Positions 1 through 6,097 of a stretch of 6,802 bases of DNA are shown here, in pieces. The number at the start of each line of letters is the position of its first letter. Position 1 is the stretch's first letter. Source of the stretch: Verrucomicrobiota bacterium. GTDB taxonomy: Bacteria > Verrucomicrobiota > Verrucomicrobiia > Opitutales > Oceanipulchritudinaceae. The notes under the pieces were generated by a model that saw only the letters and a program-made list of their open reading frames with translations, ran no database searches and was not told the origin of the DNA. Location of the stretch: contig JAAAOD010000098.1 of assembly GCA_009908535.1 (NCBI GenBank), positions 1-6,802 on the forward strand, in the 5' to 3' direction. The position numbers and the translations under genes are program-made.

Positions 1-360
1 GATTTCCTGAAAGGCCTTCATGCGGTTGCTGCCCGAAACCAGTTCGATGGAGACGCCGCCGCTTCCCTCGCGGGCGGTGGAGGTTATCTCGCGGATGCCT
101 TCGATCCCGCGCACGGCTTCCTCGATCGGCTGCAGGATACCCTGTTCCACCTCGGCGGGAGCGGCGCCGGGATAGGCCACGGAGACCGTCACGACGTCGA
201 GCTGGAATTGCGGGAAAACCTCCTTCTGGATCGTGAAGGCGGTAAAGACGCCCCCGCCGAGGAGGATGATCATAAGCAGGTTCGCCGCGATGGAGTTTTG
301 CGCCATCCATGCCAGCGGACCGCCGCGTTCCGTGGGATTCTGTGGGGGGGAATCGTTCAT
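1..360 (-). CDS. RND-family efflux pump, inner-membrane permease subunit (N-terminal 120 residues, cut by window edge)
   Basis: This is the start of a resistance-nodulation-division (AcrB/HAE-1-like) proton-driven pump, which takes substrate from the periplasm or membrane and passes it to the adaptor and outer-membrane channel encoded just upstream. The ATG is at 358-360 and the frame is open to the window edge, so about 120 of the roughly 1,000 or more residues usual for the family are present. After a short cytoplasmic tail (MNDSPPQNPTERGG) comes the first membrane helix, about residues 22-43 (NSIAANLLMIILLGGGVF). Next are the family signature KEVFPQFQLDVVTVSVAYPG and the periplasmic start of the porter domain, with EVEQGILQPIEEAVRGIEGI and a serine/threonine strand (REITSTAREGSGG). 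The start overlaps the adaptor stop by four bases (ATGA), which implies translational coupling. The substrate cannot be told from this part; a heavy-metal (CzcA-type) pump is less likely but not excluded. Confidence 0.93.
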   Translation of the reverse strand, partial: MNDSPPQNPTERGGPLAWMAQNSIAANLLMIILLGGGVFTAFTIQKEVFPQFQLDVVTVSVAYPGAAPAEVEQGILQPIEEAVRGIEGIREITSTAREGSGGVSIELVSGSNRMKAFQEI

Positions 361-1574
361 GAATCCCCTTCCATGGTTTCCGCCAGCCGCAAGGCCGCTC
401 CCTCGCGCACCGTCGACAAATCCGTGGTGACAATCCGCTCCCCGTCCTCGAGACCAGCGGTAACATAGGCGTGCCGGGCATCCTCGAACACCACCTCGAC
501 CTCACGGATCTCCAGCTTGCCGTCCTTCATCACCCAGACGGTGTCATCGGCGCGCAAATTGGCCCTTGCGAGACGGACGGCGTCGGGGATTTCACGGGCC
601 TCGATCCGGCACTGCACAATGGTTCCGAGTGTCAGGACGGGCAGGTCGCCGGAACCTTCCCGAACAAGGGGATCCGCAACGGTGACAAGGATACGGGCCA
701 GCCGGGTCTCCTCGTCGACGGCGCCGATGATGCGGTCGACGCGTCCCTTGCGGAAGCTTCCTTCCGGCCATGCCGAGCGGTTGCGGACCCGGACCTCGGA
801 ACCGTTCGCGCCCCCTCCGTTGGAGGGCAGGATCCAGTGCGTATGACGAAGGGGAATTGTCGTGAAAATCCAATACGCCTCGGTGCCGACCAGTCTGCCG
901 ATGGGCATGCTGGCCTCGATCTGCGAGCCGAGGTTCACGTCCCGGCGAAGAATCTGCCCGTCGAACGGTGCCCGGACGCGGGTACGCTCGAGGTCCAGAC
1001 GGGCCCGGTCGACGGCGGCGCGGGCGGCCTTCACATTGGCCTCGGCGGTCTGCCGTTGCGGTTCCCGCAAAACGAGGGCCCGGTTGATGCCCGGAGTCTC
1101 GCGGCGAAGGAGGTCGAATTCCTGCCGCGCCACTTCCTGTCGGCCCTGCTCGAGGCGCAGATCCGCCTCCGCCTGGAGCAGTTCGCTTTGCCGCTGGGCC
1201 AGCGCGATCTCATAGTCGGCCGGGTCGATCCGGACGAGAACCTCGCCTTTGCTTACATGGCTGCCCGGGCGGAAGGCCTTGGCCACCTCGACAATTTCGC
1301 CGTCCACCCGCGGACTCAGCTGGACCTCCCGCGCCGGCTCCACCCGCCCGAGGCCGATGATCTCCGGCCGGTAATCCCCTTTCTCCGCCGTGACCACGTC
1401 CACCAGCATGGCCGTCTTACGCACCGCCGTTTCGCGCTGGGCCTCCGGTTCGGTCTGGAAGAGGATGAAGAGGACGACCGCGGTGGCAATGGCGATAACC
1501 GCGCAAACGAGGATGGTGGCAATCAGGGAAAGGCCGCTTTGCGGGCCAAAGGAGGTTTTGTCGTGAGTTTTCAT
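357..1574 (-). CDS. RND efflux periplasmic adaptor (membrane fusion protein, HlyD/AcrA family)
   Basis: This 405-residue protein would link the RND pump to the outer-membrane channel across the periplasm. A cytoplasmic tail is followed by one hydrophobic helix at about residues 15-39 and no lipobox, so it is held by an uncleaved membrane anchor rather than a lipid. The first half of the lipoyl domain is at about 76-118 (VQLSPRVDGEIVEV, then GSHVSKGEVLVRIDP). An alpha-helical hairpin rich in Gln, Glu, Arg and Ala covers about 120-198. The second lipoyl half is at about 199-229 (RVRAPFDGQILRR). A beta-barrel follows at about 230-325, then a membrane-proximal domain to about 400, with VWVMKDGKLEIREVEV and GLEDGERIVTTDL typical of the family. 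Length is normal. The ATG at 1572-1574 overlaps the stop of the outer-membrane factor gene by four bases. No good Shine-Dalgarno sequence precedes it, so translation probably depends on coupling. Confidence 0.93.
   Translation of the reverse strand: MKTHDKTSFGPQSGLSLIATILVCAVIAIATAVVLFILFQTEPEAQRETAVRKTAMLVDVVTAEKGDYRPEIIGLGRVEPAREVQLSPRVDGEIVEVAKAFRPGSHVSKGEVLVRIDPADYEIALAQRQSELLQAEADLRLEQGRQEVARQEFDLLRRETPGINRALVLREPQRQTAEANVKAARAAVDRARLDLERTRVRAPFDGQILRRDVNLGSQIEASMPIGRLVGTEAYWIFTTIPLRHTHWILPSNGGGANGSEVRVRNRSAWPEGSFRKGRVDRIIGAVDEETRLARILVTVADPLVREGSGDLPVLTLGTIVQCRIEAREIPDAVRLARANLRADDTVWVMKDGKLEIREVEVVFEDARHAYVTAGLEDGERIVTTDLSTVREGAALRLAETMEGDS
365..372 (-). promoter_or_regulatory. Ribosome binding site of the RND pump gene
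   Basis: On the minus strand GGAAGGGG stands four bases before the ATG at 358-360, inside the last codons of the adaptor gene. It is the best purine-rich Shine-Dalgarno-like stretch before any start in the window. It supports this ATG, and suggests the pump can be started independently as well as by coupling through the ATGA overlap. Confidence 0.5.
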
Positions 1575-2962
1575 GACGGATCTGGTTCATGCCCGACCGG
1601 GGTTTTCGCAGACCCGGCGAGGGAGCGGTAAAGGGCGATTCGGTTCTCCAGCAATTCCCGTCGCGCCTGCAGGAGGGCGCGGCGCAGTTCCTGCCGGTCG
1701 GTCAGCGCGGTAAGAACGTCGAGATAATCCCCGGTCCCGTTGAAATATTCGATACGGAGTTGTTCGTAGGTCTGGCGGGCCAGTTCGAGCTGACGTCGCA
1801 GGCTGGTCAGTCGTTCTTTCCTGCGCTGTTCCCGCACAAGCGCGTCCTCTACCTCGCGGAAGGCTTCGACGGCCGTTTGCGCATACAGGTTCAATTGCTC
1901 GCGCTCGAGGGCGCGGCGACGCCGTACCTCTGCCGCGCGCTGTCCACCGTCAAGAATGGGCCCGATCAGGGAAGCGGCCAGCTGGTCGGTCCAGTCCTCG
2001 AAAAGCCCTGACGGATCCTCGGCGACCGTTTCCAGGCCCGCCGTGAGGTTCAGACGGGGGAAGCGGTCGCGGACCGCCTCGGCAAGGTCGCGGTTGCTCG
2101 CTTCGAGCCGGAGGTAGGCGGCTTTCAAGTCCGGTCGGCGCTGCAGCAATTCGGCCGGCAGTCCCGTCGCGGGAAGGGGAGGGAGGTCGGGAAGCGGTCC
2201 CGTTTCCGGTGCTTTGGCGGCGGAAGGGGACCGGCCCTTCAAAACGGCGAGGAGGTTTTGCAGAACCGCCCTTCGCGATTTTGCCCGCGAAAGGCGTTCA
2301 CGAGTCGCCTCCGTCAGCCCTTCCTGGCGCAGGACATCCGCCGCCGGGGATTGGCCATTGGCAAAGCGGCTTTCCAACAGGGAAAGGGCCCGTTCGTTCA
2401 CTTTCAGTTGCTCTTCCAGCAGGCGCTCCTGGGCGACGGCCTCGGTAAGCAGCATCCATGTCCGGCTGACCTCGGCGGCAAGGGATAAGGCGGCGGTCTC
2501 ATAATCCTCCTTCGTGGCGCGCGCGCGGAATTCCTCCGCCTCGACGCGCGACCGGATACGACCCCACAAGTCAACTTCATAGCCAGCCTGCAGGCCGGCC
2601 CGATATTCCTCGCGCGAATTACCCCCGTTTTCCTCGTCGCCGCGGACCGCTTCGGCAACGGCATCCAACGCCGGCCAGCGATCCGCCGCGGTGCGCCGGT
2701 AGACGGCGTTCGCCGCCTGTACCCGTTCCCATGCTGCCGCGAGGGAGAAGTTGTTCCGCAGCGCGGCCTCGACTTCGCGGTTGAGTACCGGTTGGCCGAA
2801 AGCGGTCCACCATGACCGCGCAAGGTCGTCGTCCCCGGATGCGCTGAAGCGGTCCGGCGGGGGCACGATTTCACTCGGTTCCGGTGGAGGGGGTGCCTGG
2901 CAGGCGGCGAGAAGGAGCAGGAGGCAGCCGGAAATCGCGCATCTTGTTAGCGGTATACCCAT
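1571..2962 (-). CDS. RND efflux outer-membrane factor lipoprotein (TolC/NodT/OprM family)
   Basis: This would be the trimeric outer-membrane channel of the pump. Starting at the ATG at 2960-2962 it has 463 residues, normal for the NodT/OprM group. The first 21 residues form a lipoprotein signal (basic start, hydrophobic run, lipobox LAAC with Cys21). Residue +2 is Gln, which fits sorting to the outer membrane, and a proline-rich linker (QAPPPPEPSEIVPPPD) follows. Family signatures come in order: WWTAFGQPVL near 51-60, YEVDLWGRIRS near 128-138, ELLQRRPDLKAAYLRLEASN near 271-290, IGPILDGGQRAAEV near 333-346 and FREVEDAL near 368-375. The two repeated helical halves of the family are therefore both present. 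The frame extends 19 codons further, to a TTG at 3017-3019, but that would put a charged stretch before the signal peptide, so I prefer the ATG. Being first, before adaptor and pump, it probably opens the efflux operon. Confidence 0.93.
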   Translation of the reverse strand: MGIPLTRCAISGCLLLLLAACQAPPPPEPSEIVPPPDRFSASGDDDLARSWWTAFGQPVLNREVEAALRNNFSLAAAWERVQAANAVYRRTAADRWPALDAVAEAVRGDEENGGNSREEYRAGLQAGYEVDLWGRIRSRVEAEEFRARATKEDYETAALSLAAEVSRTWMLLTEAVAQERLLEEQLKVNERALSLLESRFANGQSPAADVLRQEGLTEATRERLSRAKSRRAVLQNLLAVLKGRSPSAAKAPETGPLPDLPPLPATGLPAELLQRRPDLKAAYLRLEASNRDLAEAVRDRFPRLNLTAGLETVAEDPSGLFEDWTDQLAASLIGPILDGGQRAAEVRRRRALEREQLNLYAQTAVEAFREVEDALVREQRRKERLTSLRRQLELARQTYEQLRIEYFNGTGDYLDVLTALTDRQELRRALLQARRELLENRIALYRSLAGSAKTPVGHEPDPS

Positions 2963-3018
2963 GCTAATAAGGAAACACGGTTTTCCGGGATCTCCCTTTT
3001 TGCAAGTGGAGCTCCCCA

Positions 3019-3037
3019 AGCGGCGATGGGGGCCGCT
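3019..3037 (-). other. Second short inverted repeat in the gap
   Basis: Six-base arms, AGCGGC and GCCGCT, enclose a seven-base loop (CCCCATC on the minus strand). The arms are perfect but no T run follows on either strand, and perfect six-base arms are not rare in GC-rich DNA. Together with the hairpin at 3053-3078 it makes the gap more structured than it first appears. Confidence 0.3.
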
Positions 3038-3052
3038 GAAGTTGCCCTCTTC

Positions 3053-3078
3053 GGGATGAAGGGTTCAGCCCCTTCCCC
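3053..3078 (-). terminator. Hairpin directly after the DUF4340 gene, possible weak terminator
   Basis: Starting at the base after the TAA, the minus strand can form a stem of GAAGGG with CCCTTC around a GCTGAA loop. Three more G-C pairs (GGG with CCC) extend it beyond a two-base AT bulge. No T run follows (CGAAGAGGGC), so it is not a standard Rho-independent terminator. It could be an attenuating or mRNA-stabilising structure at the boundary between the two gene groups. Confidence 0.35.
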
Positions 3079-4167
3079 TTACGGCTGGACTTCCCCCTCT
3101 TCCGTTGGCTCTTTCGGCTTCAGGATCTCGTCCTCTGCGGGAAAATTCGTAAAGAGGGAATCGCCGACAACAAGGGCGTGGCTCCCGGCAAGGTCCGTGA
3201 AGGGGTGCTTTGGGGGCAGTTTCTCGAGCCAGACCAGCACCGGCCCGGCTTCCTCCAGCGGCCCGGGATCGGATTCGCCTCCCTCTTCCCCGTCTCCTTC
3301 CGCCGGTGCGGTTGCCTCCACCGGCGCCGGGACTTCCGGTTTGCGTCCGATGGAGAGATGGAGCTCGTTGCCGTCAAAGGTGCGGAGACGAACCGGCCGA
3401 CGGTGGTCGCGGGCGGCGACCGCTTCCTCGCCGTCAAGGGGCGCGATTCGTGTGCTCCGCAGGTTCAGGAGGCTGCGGAGGAAACGCGTGACCCGTTCCT
3501 GGGCAACCTCCCGGTCATCATTTTCAGTCTGTTGTGCAAAGTCCGCTTCGGCGTCTTCCCTTGTCACCACTAGGGTCGGTTCTTCCGCCGGGGCGAAGGC
3601 CAGTTCAAGGGAGGCGATTGCGGAGATATCGCGATCAAAGGGGGATTTGTCCGCCCAGTTGTTGGCGCCCGTGTCGAGCCAGAGCCGCTCACTGAGCAGG
3701 TAGGCCCGGTCGTCGCCCGCAAACTGGAAATAGGTTCCCCCCTGGCCGCCGGTGTCGCCGAGGAGGATCTCGAGGACCGGCTCGTCGGATGCCGGCGTGT
3801 ATAAAACCAGGCCCTTCTGTCCGAGGTTCAGGCGTTGCAGCCGTTCCGGACGCTCCGTAACAAAGCGGCGGATCTCTGCTTCCGCAAGCGTGTCGGCGAG
3901 CCGGGAGAGGCGGCTGAAATCGACGGGCCTGCGGAATTCCCCCGCAAGGAACCAGTGCCCGTGATCTCCACGCGCGAGGGTCACGGCGGGCTCCCCGTCC
4001 TCCCGGATCACCAGTCGGCTGAGATCGCGCAGTTGCTGGTCGGCGATAATTTCCTCCCCGGCACGTTCATCGAGCGGGCCCGCCTCGGGGGTGCGTTCAA
4101 GAAAGAGCGTGAGGCCGGCAAGGACGGCGAGAACAGCAATGACAACAACAAGTTTCTTGAGGTTCAT
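3079..4167 (-). CDS. DUF4340 domain-containing membrane-anchored protein, partner of the ABC module
   Basis: This 362-residue protein has one N-terminal hydrophobic helix at about residues 5-23 (LVVVIAVLAVLAGLTLFL), and the rest is probably outside the cytoplasm. The body matches the DUF4340 pattern as I know it: a repeated beta-rich unit with RLVIREDGEPAVTLARGDHG and HWFLAGEFRRPVDFSRLSRL at about 51-90, LLGDTGGQGGTYFQF near 135-149, and the strongly typical ANNWADKSPFDRDISAI at 168-184. No catalytic motif is visible and the molecular role is unknown. DUF4340 genes are commonly found just after GldG-like genes, and here the gap is only 9 bases, so it most likely works with that transporter. 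An acidic, Pro/Ala/Gly-rich stretch at about 275-307 looks like a flexible linker. No Shine-Dalgarno sequence precedes the ATG (GAGCCATCGCC), so coupling to the gene before it is likely. Confidence 0.85.
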   Translation of the reverse strand: MNLKKLVVVIAVLAVLAGLTLFLERTPEAGPLDERAGEEIIADQQLRDLSRLVIREDGEPAVTLARGDHGHWFLAGEFRRPVDFSRLSRLADTLAEAEIRRFVTERPERLQRLNLGQKGLVLYTPASDEPVLEILLGDTGGQGGTYFQFAGDDRAYLLSERLWLDTGANNWADKSPFDRDISAIASLELAFAPAEEPTLVVTREDAEADFAQQTENDDREVAQERVTRFLRSLLNLRSTRIAPLDGEEAVAARDHRRPVRLRTFDGNELHLSIGRKPEVPAPVEATAPAEGDGEEGGESDPGPLEEAGPVLVWLEKLPPKHPFTDLAGSHALVVGDSLFTNFPAEDEILKPKEPTEEGEVQP

Positions 4168-4176
4168 GGCGATGGC

Positions 4177-6072
4177 TCAGGAAGTACGGGTGCGGCTTCG
4201 ACGGTAGAAGAAAAGGAATCCGCCGATGACAATGACGACGGGAAAGGCGAACAGGTTGATCATCGCCAGGCGCAGATTGAGGGCCTCGATGTCCTCGCGG
4301 AGCTTCTTCCGGATCTCCCGCTGTTGGGAACGCACTTCCGCTTCCTCAAGCCGGAATTCCTCGATGGCCTCCTGTGTTTCCGGACTCGCGATCAGTTCCT
4401 GCTCACTGGTGGCGGATTGTTGAAGTTCGCGAAGGCGCCCGCGGACCTCCTGCAACCGCTCTTCGAGGCTCTGCAGCTGCTCCTCGTATTCCTGCTGCGC
4501 CTCCCGCTCCATTGCCTCGACAAGGGTGAACGTCCGTGTCCCGCTCCCTTTGCCCCGCAGCTCGATCAGGTCCGGATTGCCAGCGAGTGAATCCACGCAG
4601 TTGAAAATGAAACCGAGATTGTCGTTGATCGGCTGCATGCCCTGCATGCCGAGAAGGTTGAGCATGCGCACCGAAAACTGGTTGCCGAGGAAGTCCGTGT
4701 CCGCGATGACGAGGACGGTGGCTTCTTCCTCGGAGGCCGTCAGAAACGGCGCGCTTTCGGTGTCCACTTCCAGTTCCTCTCCGGGAGCATTCTCTCCGGC
4801 TTCGTCCTCTTCCGCCGGTCGGCCTTCAGGAAAGGCCGTGGTGAGCGGGCCGCGCAGAATTCCCGCAAGCGTATGGGCCTGTTTGTCAGATTCGAGCGCC
4901 TGGCCGACCCGCTCGGGAGAAGGAAAGGCCAGCATGCGCGAAGGAACCGTGCCGCTGTCTTCGGTTGTCCGCAACAGCGGTGTCCATTGCAGCTCTTCCG
5001 CCGCGTTCGCCCGCAGGCGCAGGGAGCCGGCCTCCACGATGAGCAGCGAATTTAAAATGGCGAGAAGAGGGGAATCGCTGGAGATTTCATTGTAGGAAAG
5101 CCACACCGGGTAGCGCACGGGGGCCGCTCCCTGCTGGACTGTGACCCCGGCGGCGAGGTTGCGGTCGCCGACGACCTCGTTCGCATCGTAGTCGATTCCC
5201 CACTGGTCGAACAAGCGCCCGAGGTCGCTCGCCACGTTGGCCGTAGGTTGTCCCATCATCATCTGCTGCCGCGATTGCTGCGAACGTTGAAGGTGGGAAG
5301 AGGGATCCACCGCGACGAGAAGGGGACGGCCCTGCAGCACGAACTGGTCGATCGCGAACAGCTGTTGCTCACTTAGAGCCTGGGGATGAATCACGAGCAG
5401 CGACTGGATGTCGGAAGGAATCGTGTCGCCGCTGAGAATTTCCACTTCATAGGTGCGCCGGAGTTCGTCAAGAAAGGCGTAACCGGGGTCCGCCTGTCCG
5501 GGGGCCATTGGGTTTTGGGGCGCCCCTTCCAGTTCGAGGGAGGAAAGGATGCCGATGCGTGGCTTCTCCAGCTGGGTCGCTTCGAAAACGGCCTGGGAAA
5601 TGTCGTACTCGAGGAAGGATTCGCGCTCACGGGTGAAGAACGGAATGCTGGACGAACTGTCCGCCTGCAGAACCGCCAATCCGAAGAAAACGCTTTCCCC
5701 CGAAGGCAGCGGCTGGCTCTGCAGACCCGCCCGGATCGCTTCCTGCTCCTCGTCCGTGTCGGGACGCGGATCGATGATGGAAAGGCGCACCATCCCGCCA
5801 CTACGGCGCTCGTACTGGCGGAGGAGGTTCTCCACGCGGGTGGCGAAATTCTTGAACTGGATCGGGAGCCCTTCCGAGCTGCGGCTGAAATAAAATCGCA
5901 TCCGTACTGGTTCCCGCAGTTCCTCCAGCAGTTTCTCACTCGCCGGCGACAGCGTGTAGCGATTTTCCGCGGTAAGATCCCACTGTCCGGGAACGCGGTT
6001 GGCGATCACAGTCGCGAGGATGATGCCGAGAAGGAGGAGAAGGGTGGCGATCCATTTGTTCTGCTGGCTCAT
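4177..6072 (-). CDS. gldG-like: GldG-like ABC transporter auxiliary/substrate-binding protein (ABC_transp_aux family)
   Basis: This is the extracytoplasmic partner of a GldF-type ABC permease, 631 residues from the ATG at 6070-6072; a TTG three codons earlier is possible. A membrane helix at about 7-24 is followed by the family opening WDLTAENRYTLSPASEKLLE, then RMRFYFSRSSEGLP, SIIDPRPDTDEE near 98-109, and FLEYDISQAVFEAT with KPRIGILSSLELEG near 153-183. Next are LLVAVDP with a Gln/Met-rich loop (about 251-277) and an acidic linker (about 419-443). Then come VLVIADTDFLGNQ and the conserved block DNLGFIFNCVDSLAGNPDLI near 484-503. A long charged coiled coil (about 522-597) leads to a second helix (about 604-623) and a basic RRSRTRTS tail. 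It is therefore anchored at both ends, with the body in the periplasm. GldG is known from Flavobacterium gliding, but many non-gliding bacteria have relatives, so the gliding role should not be assumed here. The start is 25 bases after the permease stop. Confidence 0.88.
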   Translation of the reverse strand: MSQQNKWIATLLLLLGIILATVIANRVPGQWDLTAENRYTLSPASEKLLEELREPVRMRFYFSRSSEGLPIQFKNFATRVENLLRQYERRSGGMVRLSIIDPRPDTDEEQEAIRAGLQSQPLPSGESVFFGLAVLQADSSSSIPFFTRERESFLEYDISQAVFEATQLEKPRIGILSSLELEGAPQNPMAPGQADPGYAFLDELRRTYEVEILSGDTIPSDIQSLLVIHPQALSEQQLFAIDQFVLQGRPLLVAVDPSSHLQRSQQSRQQMMMGQPTANVASDLGRLFDQWGIDYDANEVVGDRNLAAGVTVQQGAAPVRYPVWLSYNEISSDSPLLAILNSLLIVEAGSLRLRANAAEELQWTPLLRTTEDSGTVPSRMLAFPSPERVGQALESDKQAHTLAGILRGPLTTAFPEGRPAEEDEAGENAPGEELEVDTESAPFLTASEEEATVLVIADTDFLGNQFSVRMLNLLGMQGMQPINDNLGFIFNCVDSLAGNPDLIELRGKGSGTRTFTLVEAMEREAQQEYEEQLQSLEERLQEVRGRLRELQQSATSEQELIASPETQEAIEEFRLEEAEVRSQQREIRKKLREDIEALNLRLAMINLFAFPVVIVIGGFLFFYRRSRTRTS

Positions 6073-6097
6073 GGCTTCCAAAAGAGATGGGAAGTTC

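Larger units (their letters stand above)
2963..3078 (-). promoter_or_regulatory. Gap between the ABC module and the efflux operon; possible internal promoter or leader
   Basis: This is the only gap of more than about 30 bases in the window. Read on the minus strand it holds, in order, a hairpin right after the DUF4340 stop, a second GC-rich hairpin, the 8-base palindrome GGAGCTCC (3008-3015), and a patch with A and T runs up to the efflux ATG. A TTGCAA at 2999-3004 resembles a -35 box, but 17 bases further on there is AACCGT, not a good -10 box. A promoter is therefore inferred mainly from position. No clear Shine-Dalgarno sequence precedes the ATG at 2960-2962; the bases there are TTTCCTTATTAGC. 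Confidence 0.35.

Noticed and set aside
471..1631. A 386-codon open frame on the plus strand opposite the adaptor gene
   Set aside because: It lies almost wholly antisense to a clear HlyD/AcrA-family gene. Its protein has no recognisable domain and has the mixed composition of a shadow frame in GC-rich DNA.
2999..3004. TTGCAA as the -35 box of a sigma-70 promoter
   Set aside because: At 16-18 bases further on there is no TATAAT-like sequence, so it is only mentioned under the gap and not called as a promoter by itself.
3026..3703. A 225-codon plus-strand frame opposite the DUF4340 gene
   Set aside because: Extreme Ser/Arg composition and no recognisable motif; it is an antisense shadow.
3835..4590. 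A 251-codon plus-strand frame across the DUF4340 / GldG-like junction
   Set aside because: It is antisense to two well-supported genes, with no family signature. GC-rich coding DNA often leaves the opposite strand open.
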